Below are positions 1 to 5,371 of a stretch of DNA of 11,659 nucleotides, in pieces (position 1 is the stretch's first letter; every line of letters starts with the position of its first letter). The notes under the pieces were generated by a model. That model saw only the letters and a program-made list of their open reading frames with translations, was not told where the DNA came from and did not search any database. A program made the position numbers and the translations under genes. Origin of the DNA: Dysgonamonadaceae bacterium (GTDB lineage Bacteria; Bacteroidota; Bacteroidia; Bacteroidales; Azobacteroidaceae). The DNA is taken from assembly GCA_031261015.1 (NCBI GenBank), contig JAISKG010000063.1:1-11659 (forward strand), written 5' to 3'.

Positions 1-27
1 CTACCTCATTTGGAGAAAAAAGAAAAA

Positions 28-50
28 TCAGGGAGTTTTCTAAACCCTGA
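28..50 (+). other. Small imperfect hairpin at 3' end of upstream unit
   Basis: TCAGGG (28-33) can pair with CCCTGA (45-50), and TTT (36-38) with AAA (42-44), leaving a two-base bulge. No T tract follows directly, so it is not a convincing terminator by itself. All three forward frames are open from base 1 and meet stops at 41-43, 48-50 and 64-66, so the end of an upstream plus-strand gene could lie here, but the frame cannot be decided from this fragment. It may be a 3' mRNA stabilising structure or chance. Confidence 0.35.
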
Positions 51-79
51 GTTAATAAATGTTTAAAGTTTTAAGATTG

Positions 80-110
80 GCGAAGGCTCTTGTGACAAGA
101 GCCTTTTCGC
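80..110 (+). terminator. Intrinsic terminator of the gene upstream of rho
   Basis: A perfect 8-bp stem, GGCTCTTG (85-92) and CAAGAGCC (96-103), closes a 3-base TGA loop. It is followed by TTTT (104-107) and, a little further on, TTT at 112-114. Outer bases GCGAA (80-84) and TTCGC (106-110) can extend the pairing. It lies upstream of the proposed rho promoter, so it should end transcription arriving from the left and isolate rho as its own unit. Confidence 0.8.
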
Positions 111-130
111 TGTTTAAAATTCAAAAAATG

Positions 131-161
131 CTTGGATAACCGAAAAATCTCATTAACTTTG
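131..161 (+). promoter_or_regulatory. Predicted Bacteroidota-type promoter of rho
   Basis: TAACTTTG at 154-161 matches the Bacteroidota -7 consensus TAnnTTTG exactly. CTTG at 131-134 matches the -33 TTTG element in three of four bases, with a 19-base spacer. Transcription would start near 166, giving a leader of about 70 bases before the rho ATG. The element lies just after the upstream terminator, as expected for an independent rho promoter. Confidence 0.7.
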
Positions 162-165
162 CACC

Positions 166-236
166 GTATTTACTTCATCACATCTTCCAGTTACAATTTT
201 TATTAGAACAAATAATTAAAAATCATAAAATATTTT
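166..236 (+). promoter_or_regulatory. rho 5' leader, C-rich then A/T-rich
   Basis: The first part of the predicted leader (167-194) contains 8 C and only 1 G and has no evident hairpin. This composition resembles a Rho utilisation (rut) site, so autogenous control is possible by analogy with the rho leader of Escherichia coli. From 195 to 236 the leader is almost pure A/T and contains no Shine-Dalgarno sequence; the rho ATG follows directly at 237. Such unstructured A/T-rich ribosome landing sites are usual in Bacteroidota. The rut reading is inference. Confidence 0.4.
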
Positions 237-2297
237 ATGCAGAGATATAATATTTTGCAATTAAGAGAAATGGATCAAAACAATTTAATTGCATTAGCTC
301 AAGAATTAGGTTTAAACAGAGTAGAAAAAATCGATAGGGATAGCCTCATTTATCAGATCTTAGACCAACAAGCAATTGTAAACGCTGCCCGGCAGGCCGC
401 TGAAGACAAAAACAACGAAGGCCAACGGAAATTTCGAGGCCGGCCGCCCAAAAATAAACAACCTCAGCAGCAGCCACAAAAACCGGTCATAACCAAACCG
501 GTTGTTGAACAAAAACCAGTAGCAGAAATTCACATTGCTCCGGAAGAGAAACCGGCGACAGAAACAACTGTTCCTCAAGAAGTTGTGCGTAAAAAACGAG
601 GTCGAAAGCCGAAGCAAGCAATTGCGCCGGCGACTACTGTTTCAACTCCTGCTCCCGATGTTCCATCCGTCGAAGCGCCCGTTCCTCCGGTAGAAAAACA
701 GCCTGAAACGGTTGTGCAAAATCTGCCGCTTCGGAAAAAACGAGAAAGAATCCACACGGATAGTCCGGTTTCATCGGCGGAAGTTCAACCGGCAACACTT
801 GCTCATGAGGCAAAAACGGAATTTATACCGGTCGAAACGAAGCCGGAAGTTGAATCGAAAACAATAGTAGAACCGGTTTCCGCCGAAACGATTGTAGAAG
901 AAGCCATTAAGGAAGATTCGGAAAAGAAAGAAGAACCGGCTGTCCCCGAAAAAATCGTTTTTCGCCACAGCCCGACCGTTAACAGCGTGATGGATCAAGT
1001 GCTGTGGACTCCGCCGAAAAAAGATCCTCAAAAACAACAGCAACCGCAGAACAAGAATCCGAATTTTAGTAACAATAACGGAAATAAAAACAACAACAAT
1101 AATAACAACAATCCGAACCGGATCAACTCGAATTTTCAACCTTCACAAAAGGAAAAACCATTTGATTTCGACGGAATCCTGACAGGTGTCGGCGTGCTGG
1201 AAATCATTCAGGAAGGATACGGTTTCCTCCGCTCTGCCGATTACAATTATTTATCTTCAGCCGACGATATTTATGTTTCGCAATCGCAAATCAAACTGTT
1301 CGGTTTGAAAACCGGCGACGTAGTAGAAGGCCCGATTCGTCCGCCGAAAGAAGGAGAGAAATTTTTCCCATTAGTTAAAGTAGATTATATCAATGGATTG
1401 CGACCCGAGGAAGTGCGCGACCGCGTGCCTTTTGATCATTTAACTCCGCTTTTCCCCGACGAGCGTTTCCGCTTGACGGCCAGCATCAGTTCGAAAGTGG
1501 TGGACAAAATGTCGCCGCGTGTAGTGGATTTGTTTTCACCGATCGGAAAAGGCCAACGCGGATTGATTGTTGCTCAGCCGAAAACCGGTAAAACCATGTT
1601 GTTGAAAGATATAGCCAACTCGATTTCGTGGAATCACCCCGAAGTTTACATGATGATTTTGTTGATCGACGAACGTCCCGAGGAAGTCACCGACATGCAG
1701 CGCAGTGTCGATGCCGAAGTGATCGCTTCCACGTTTGACGAGCCGGCCGAACGCCACGTCAAAATCGCCGACATCGTGTTGAATAAAGCGAAACGAATGG
1801 TCGAATGCGGACACGACGTTGTGATTTTGCTCGACTCGATCACACGTTTGGCGCGTGCTTACAATACCGTGCAACCGGCTTCGGGAAAAGTGCTTTCCGG
1901 CGGTGTGGACGCCAACGCTTTGCAAAAGCCCAAACGCTTTTTCGGCGCGGCGCGCAACATCGAAAACGGTGGCTCGCTAACGATTATCGCAACGGCATTG
2001 ACCGAAACCGGCTCGAAAATGGACGACGTCATCTTTGAAGAATTTAAAGGAACAGGTAATATGGAGTTGCAATTGGATCGCCGCTTGTCGAACAAACGGA
2101 TCTATCCGGCAGTGGATATTATCGCTTCCAGCACGCGCCGCGACGAGCTGTTGCAGGACGAAGATACCGTCAAGAGAATGTGGATTTTACGTCGTTATCT
2201 CTCGGACATGACGAGCATCGAAGCAATAGAATTTGTGAAAGACCGGCTGGAAAAAACATACAGCAACGAAGAATTTTTGGCTTCTATGAACGGTTAA
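237..2297 (+). CDS. rho: Transcription termination factor Rho with long disordered insertion
   Basis: This is the hexameric RNA-dependent ATPase/translocase that ends transcription at Rho-dependent sites. At 686 aa it is far longer than the 419-aa E. coli protein. Residues 1-48 form the SAP-like N-terminal helical domain. Residues about 50-308 are a low-complexity, probably disordered insertion rich in P, E, K, V and Q, with RGRPPK (67-72), RGRKPK (121-126) and an eight-Asn run (285-292). Residues about 310-387 are the cold-shock-like primary RNA-binding domain. The ATPase domain follows: [10 protein letters not shown] (438-446 region), P-loop QPKTGKT (447-453), [14 protein letters not shown] (476-489) and Walker B VVILLD (528-533). 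The Q-loop region [20 protein letters not shown] (551-570) and the arginine-finger region near 610-621 come next. All core motifs are intact. The ATG at 237 is kept because the N-terminal domain begins directly there. The last 14 bases overlap the convergent metallopeptidase gene. Rho of Bacteroides thetaiotaomicron is known to carry a comparable insertion that promotes condensate formation. Confidence 0.97.
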   Translation: MQRYNILQLREMDQNNLIALAQELGLNRVEKIDRDSLIYQILDQQAIVNAARQAAEDKNNEGQRKFRGRPPKNKQPQQQPQKPVITKPVVEQKPVAEIHIAPEEKPATETTVPQEVVRKKRGRKPKQAIAPATTVSTPAPDVPSVEAPVPPVEKQPETVVQNLPLRKKRERIHTDSPVSSAEVQPATLAHEAKTEFIPVETKPEVESKTIVEPVSAETIVEEAIKEDSEKKEEPAVPEKIVFRHSPTVNSVMDQVLWTPPKKDPQKQQQPQNKNPNFSNNNGNKNNNNNNNNPNRINSNFQPSQKEKPFDFDGILTGVGVLEIIQEGYGFLRSADYNYLSSADDIYVSQSQIKLFGLKTGDVVEGPIRPPKEGEKFFPLVKVDYINGLRPEEVRDRVPFDHLTPLFPDERFRLTASISSKVVDKMSPRVVDLFSPIGKGQRGLIVAQPKTGKTMLLKDIANSISWNHPEVYMMILLIDERPEEVTDMQRSVDAEVIASTFDEPAERHVKIADIVLNKAKRMVECGHDVVILLDSITRLARAYNTVQPASGKVLSGGVDANALQKPKRFFGAARNIENGGSLTIIATALTETGSKMDDVIFEEFKGTGNMELQLDRRLSNKRIYPAVDIIASSTRRDELLQDEDTVKRMWILRRYLSDMTSIEAIEFVKDRLEKTYSNEEFLASMNG
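1089..1112 (+). repeat. AAY trinucleotide run encoding eight Asn in Rho
   Basis: Eight consecutive AAC/AAT codons lie inside rho, flanked by further Asn-rich codons (about 1065-1130). The mix of AAC and AAT codons suggests that the amino-acid run, rather than only replication slippage of a pure repeat, has been kept. Length variation between strains would stay in frame and would change only the disordered insertion. Confidence 0.8.
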
Positions 2298-2883
2298 AAT
2301 TCTTCAACTCACGCCGTAACGCTTGCGATTGCCCTTGCGTATGACGGTCGAGCAAAGCCCAAAAATCGGCGCTATGGTTCATGTGCACAGTGTGACAAAG
2401 TTCGTGAAGCAGCACATACTCAATCAGATGCGACGGCAACAGCATTAAATACAACGACAAACTAATAGTCTTTCGAGAAGAGCAGGATCCCCAGCGGGTT
2501 CGGCTCTTTCTGATTCTGACGGAAACATATTGAAAACCGTGTTCGCGCGCCAAGCGTTCCAAAAGCAGTGGCAAAATGCGTTGAGCTTCGCAGCGTAAGT
2601 CCCTATCTTGCTGAGGAGAAAGCGAAGTTTTAGATATATTTTTCTCCTGGTATTTTTCCCATTGCTGCCGAATGGTTGCTTCATTTTTCTTGAAAAATTG
2701 TTCGGCATACGACAAATTACCACCATAAGGAATCGTCACAAAAACTCCTTCCGCTTTTACACGAATAATGTATTTTTTAGCTCTTGGATTATATCGAAAA
2801 ACAGTCTCCGGCCTCCGTTCTCCGGCTTCCTCCGTGCGCAAAATGCTCGCCGTTCTTTTGTAAATGGATTTCGTTAAAAACAT
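2284..2883 (-). CDS. YgjP-like (DUF45) zinc metallopeptidase
   Basis: This 199-aa protein has the hallmarks of the YgjP/DUF45 (M48-like) family. RWGSCSS at 130-136 is the family signature. It is followed by the zinc-binding HELCH (160-164, catalytic Glu161) and a third probable ligand His170 in NHSADFW (169-175). There is no signal peptide or membrane segment, so it should be cytosolic. The N-terminal half (about 28-75) resembles the beta-rich YgjP start. The ATG overlaps the stop of the upstream ygiQ-family gene by one base (TAATG), implying translational coupling. The 3' end overlaps the end of rho by 14 bases on the opposite strand. The length is slightly under the usual 220-240 aa, but both ends look complete. 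The substrate is unknown, and the peptidase activity is inferred from the motif. Confidence 0.88.
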   Translation of the reverse strand: MFLTKSIYKRTASILRTEEAGERRPETVFRYNPRAKKYIIRVKAEGVFVTIPYGGNLSYAEQFFKKNEATIRQQWEKYQEKNISKTSLSPQQDRDLRCEAQRILPLLLERLAREHGFQYVSVRIRKSRTRWGSCSSRKTISLSLYLMLLPSHLIEYVLLHELCHTVHMNHSADFWALLDRHTQGQSQALRRELKNFNRS

Positions 2884-4694
2884 TAAGCAAACAATTTTTG
2901 AAGCAAGTCCGGCCGTTTCAATTGCCGCAACGATTGGATAATCTGCTGTTTATAATCCTTGTTGTACCAGAAGAAATATTGCCGCTGCCGGAGTTTTTCT
3001 TCTTGCGTTTTGGCGGTATAAACCGCTTGCATGGTGTAAGGATGAATGCCGGTATAATAAATTTCCGTCGCCAAAGTCATCGGAGTAGGCGTGAAATCCT
3101 GCACTTGTTCCAAATGAAAATTCAGCGAGCGCGAAATGACTGCCAATTCGGCCATATCTATCTCGGTACAAGCCGGATGCGAACTAATAAAATACGGAAC
3201 CAACTGTTGCTTCAACTGAAAAGTTTGATTAATCCGGTCGAATAATTTTTTGAATTGACGAAACAGAGCAAAATCCGGTTTACGGATGCAATGCAACACT
3301 TCCGGTGAAGTATGTTCCGGAGCAACTTTCAACCGGCCGGAAACATGCTTTGTAATAAGCTCTTGCGCATATTCCTGAGCTGCTTGATTGCAATTTTCAT
3401 CTTCGTAGCGGTTAACAATCAAATCGTAACGAACGCCGCTCCCGACAAACGACTTTTTCACTCCCGGAGTTTGATCAACCTTTTGATAAATAGACGTTAA
3501 CGGGCGATGATCGACTTGTAAATTTTTGCAAACGACCGGAAAAATGCACGAAGGTTTTCCGCATTGTTCACAAATCGCCGGATTGCGACCTTTCATGCCG
3601 TACATGTTCGCCGACGGACCACCTAAATCACTCAAATAACCTTTGAAATCAGGCATTTCCGTGATTGCTTTCACTTCCTTTAAAATAGATTTTTCCGATC
3701 GCGAAGCGATGAATTTTCCCTGATGCGCAGAAATGGTGCAAAACGCGCAACCGCCAAAACAGCCGCGATGAATCGTCACCGAATGGCGAATCATTTCGTA
3801 AGCCGGAATGCGCTTGTCTTTGTAGCGAGGATGCGGCAAGCGTGTATAAGGAAGATCGTAACAAACGTCGATTTCCTCGGTCGTCATTGGCGGATACGGC
3901 GGATTCACAACCACATAACGATTTTCGGTGGACTGAACCAAACGGCCGGTTTTCAGCCGGTTGGACGCTTCTTCGATGTGGCGGAAATTTTCGGCTTGCT
4001 TGCTTTTTTCCTTCAAGCAAGCTTCAAAAGAATGAAGAACGCGATCGTCCGCTTGCGGAAAATATTCATCCCGAAGCGTTACGGTTTGCGGAATATCCGG
4101 CAAATCATTGATTGATAATCCTTTTTGCAAAGCGGCAGCAATGGCAGCAATTGGTTTTTCACCTGATCCGTAAACCAAAACATCCGCTTGAGAAGGAATT
4201 AAAATACTGGGCAATAAACGGTTTTGCCAATAATCGTAATGTGAAAGGCGGCGCATGGAAGCCTCGATTCCTCCAATAATGACTGGCACGTCGGGATACA
4301 AACGCTTCAGTATCGTGGAGTAAACAATGGTTGGATATTCCGGTCGCCGGTCGATCCGTCCTTCCGGCGTGTAAGCGTCTTCCGAACGTAAACGCTTGTT
4401 GGCAGTGTATTTATTGACCATAGAGTCCATTGCTCCCGCCGAAACACCGAAAAAAAGACGCGGCTTGCCCAATTTTTTGAAATCGCGGCCGTCGTCCAAC
4501 CAATTCGGCTGGGGAACGATCGCGACTTTCAATCCTTGCGCCTCCAAAAATCGGCCGATCACCGCCGCTCCAAAAGAAGGATGATCGACGTAAGCATCTC
4601 CAGTAAAGAAAATTACATCTAATTCCGCCCAGCCGCGCGCTTCGACTTCTTTTTGGCTCGTCGGCAGCCAATCGCTTGTTTTTCGCTCTCTCAT
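2883..4694 (-). CDS. ygiQ: YgiQ-family (UPF0313) radical SAM protein
   Basis: This 603-aa protein of the YgiQ family has no settled biochemical function. The N-terminal domain (about 1-185), similar to a B12-binding fold, contains TGDAYVDHPSFGAAVIGR (31-48), NKYTANKRLRSEDAYTPEG (94-112) and IIGGIEASMRRLSHYDYW (139-156), all typical of the family. The radical SAM core begins at HRGCFGGCAFC (309-319). Cys312, Cys316 and Cys319 form the CxxxCxxC set for the [4Fe-4S] cluster that cleaves S-adenosylmethionine. A second cysteine group (Cys375, 378, 383, 389) follows and may bind another metal or cluster. The protein is shorter than the roughly 740-aa E. coli member, mainly at the C-terminus. The ATG at 4694 fits the family N-terminus; a -7-like element ends only four bases before it. 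The gene is first in a two-gene unit with the metallopeptidase. Confidence 0.93.
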   Translation of the reverse strand: MRERKTSDWLPTSQKEVEARGWAELDVIFFTGDAYVDHPSFGAAVIGRFLEAQGLKVAIVPQPNWLDDGRDFKKLGKPRLFFGVSAGAMDSMVNKYTANKRLRSEDAYTPEGRIDRRPEYPTIVYSTILKRLYPDVPVIIGGIEASMRRLSHYDYWQNRLLPSILIPSQADVLVYGSGEKPIAAIAAALQKGLSINDLPDIPQTVTLRDEYFPQADDRVLHSFEACLKEKSKQAENFRHIEEASNRLKTGRLVQSTENRYVVVNPPYPPMTTEEIDVCYDLPYTRLPHPRYKDKRIPAYEMIRHSVTIHRGCFGGCAFCTISAHQGKFIASRSEKSILKEVKAITEMPDFKGYLSDLGGPSANMYGMKGRNPAICEQCGKPSCIFPVVCKNLQVDHRPLTSIYQKVDQTPGVKKSFVGSGVRYDLIVNRYEDENCNQAAQEYAQELITKHVSGRLKVAPEHTSPEVLHCIRKPDFALFRQFKKLFDRINQTFQLKQQLVPYFISSHPACTEIDMAELAVISRSLNFHLEQVQDFTPTPMTLATEIYYTGIHPYTMQAVYTAKTQEEKLRQRQYFFWYNKDYKQQIIQSLRQLKRPDLLQKLFA

Positions 4695-4698
4695 TACG

Positions 4699-4706
4699 CA
4701 AAGGTA
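4699..4706 (-). promoter_or_regulatory. Candidate -7 element (TACCTTTG) of the ygiQ-family gene
   Basis: Read on the minus strand, 4706 to 4699 is TACCTTTG, a full match to TAnnTTTG. No good TTTG is found at the expected -33 position. By the spacing assumed for the rho promoter, transcription would start at or within a few bases of the A of the ATG at 4694, so the transcript would be leaderless or nearly so. The missing -33 element lowers confidence. Confidence 0.45.
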
Positions 4707-4714
4707 CTACCTTT
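4700..4714. repeat. 15-base palindrome overlapping divergent promoter elements
   Basis: AAAGGTA (4700-4706), a central C (4707) and TACCTTT (4708-4714) form a perfect 7+1+7 inverted repeat. Its left arm is the proposed minus-strand -7 element. Its right arm read on the plus strand is TACCTTTT (4708-4715), one base from the -7 consensus. It could be a symmetric bidirectional promoter core, an operator, or chance. It lies in the 164-base divergent region between the radical SAM gene and the small secreted-protein gene. Confidence 0.5.
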
Positions 4715-4774
4715 TTACTTAATGATTGTTAATATCGGTTATTCTTCGTTTTATTTTTAAACTTTCTGGTCGTT

Positions 4775-4805
4775 TTTTCTTCTAAGGAGAAATGAAATGA
4801 TTTTG
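4775..4805 (+). promoter_or_regulatory. Candidate promoter of the Spy-like gene
   Basis: TGATTTTG at 4798-4805 matches the Bacteroidota -7 consensus with one change (G for A at the second base). It has TTTT at 4775-4778 in place of TTTG after a 19-base spacer. Transcription would start around 4810 and leave a leader of about 50 bases. Both elements are imperfect. The alternative is the plus-strand arm of the palindrome at 4708-4715. Confidence 0.4.
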
Positions 4806-4813
4806 CAATAGAG

Positions 4814-4842
4814 TTAACAGATTAATAATTAATAATTAACAA
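4814..4842 (+). repeat. Short A/T heptamer repeats in leader of the Spy-like gene
   Basis: TTAACAG (4814-4820), one spacer base, then TTAATAA (4822-4828), TTAATAA (4829-4835) and TTAACAA (4836-4842) form a near-regular heptamer series. No Shine-Dalgarno sequence precedes the ATG at 4859. The stretch keeps the leader unstructured and may serve as an A/U-rich ribosome landing site. A specific regulatory role is not shown. Confidence 0.45.
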
Positions 4843-4858
4843 TTTAAAAATTAAAACA

Positions 4859-5290
4859 ATGAAAAAAACAATCAAAACAGCGCTCTTTTTCGTCTTGATG
4901 TCTTTAGTTACTCTGAATATTTCCGCTCAGAAAACAGGAAAACATCAACGCGCAGGAGCCGAAGACCGTGGCGCCAAACGTACCGAATGGATGACGCAAC
5001 AATTGAACTTGAGCGAAGCTCAACAAGTCGAAGTAAAAGCCTTGTATGCTAAATATGCAGAAAAAATGAAGGCTTTGAAAAACGACGAAACGAAAAGTAA
5101 AAAAGATGCCAAAGCGCAATTCAAAGCCTTAAGAGAAGCTCAGCAAGCCGAATTGAAACAGATTTTGACATCCGAACAATGGGAAAAATTGGTGACTTTG
5201 AAAAAGGAACATCAATCCCAAATGACCAAACAGCATAAAAATAAAAAAGGAGATCGACACAACCAGAACAGAAGTGCAACAACAAAATAG
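4859..5290 (+). CDS. Small secreted Spy/CpxP-like (LTxxQ-type) protein
   Basis: This 143-aa protein has a clear signal peptide: MKKTIK, a hydrophobic core at about 8-20, and ISAQ with likely cleavage after Ala23. The mature part is highly charged, Lys/Gln/Ala-rich and predicted to be all-helical. It contains LNLSEAQQVEVKALYAKYAE (about 50-69) and ILTSEQWEKLVTLKKEH (about 101-117). These spacings recall the two LTxxQ-like repeats of Spy and CpxP, ATP-independent periplasmic chaperones and envelope-stress modulators. Many Bacteroidota encode similar short proteins of unknown function (DUF4890-like). The C-terminal tail (about 118-143) is a basic, probably disordered K/H/N/R segment. It stands alone, with its own leader and terminator, so it is probably regulated independently. 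The chaperone role is inference from family resemblance. Confidence 0.75.
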   Translation: MKKTIKTALFFVLMSLVTLNISAQKTGKHQRAGAEDRGAKRTEWMTQQLNLSEAQQVEVKALYAKYAEKMKALKNDETKSKKDAKAQFKALREAQQAELKQILTSEQWEKLVTLKKEHQSQMTKQHKNKKGDRHNQNRSATTK

Positions 5291-5309
5291 AATAGATCTC
5301 TCACTATAG

Positions 5310-5333
5310 ATAAAAGACTTTTATTTATTTTTT
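5310..5333 (+). other. Weak A/T hairpin after the Spy-like gene
   Basis: ATAAAA (5310-5315) and TTTTAT (5319-5324) can pair around a GAC loop, followed by the T-rich TTATTTTTT (5325-5333). The A/T-only stem makes it a weak terminator. It may help the stronger structure immediately downstream or serve as a 3' stabiliser. Confidence 0.4.
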
Positions 5334-5336
5334 GAC

Positions 5337-5371
5337 AATATCCTTGAACGTGAGTTCCGGGATATTTTTTT
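5337..5371 (+). terminator. Intrinsic terminator of the Spy-like gene
   Basis: The outer stem is AATATCC (5337-5343) with GGATATT (5360-5366). A two-by-two internal loop follows, then an inner stem GAAC (5346-5349) with GTTC (5354-5357) around a GTGA loop. A run of T continues to 5371. The T tract is on the plus strand only, so it ends transcription of the small secreted-protein gene. It overlaps the stop codon of the convergent porin gene (5370-5372). On the minus strand the hairpin is not followed by U-rich sequence, so it should not terminate the porin operon well. Confidence 0.8.

Noticed and set aside
771..1139. 122-codon minus-strand frame opposite the rho insertion
   Set aside because: Its V/I/F/R-rich translation mirrors the Asn/Glu/Lys-rich rho codons read backwards, so it is a shadow frame.
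1536..1925. Minus-strand frames of 129 and 65 codons opposite the Rho ATPase domain
   Set aside because: They are antisense to the most conserved part of rho and have no independent signals.
2784..3245. 153-codon plus-strand frame opposite the end of the radical SAM gene and the start of the metallopeptidase gene
   Set aside because: It is antisense to two recognised proteins, has no family resemblance, and has low-quality composition.
3649..4115. Frames of about 90-130 codons on both strands within the radical SAM gene
   Set aside because: They overlap conserved YgiQ-family coding sequence; the translations are basic and motif-free.
5337..5371. Bidirectional terminator serving the porin operon as well
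   Set aside because: On the minus strand the hairpin is followed by GTCAAAAAAT rather than a U tract, so only the plus-strand role is supported.
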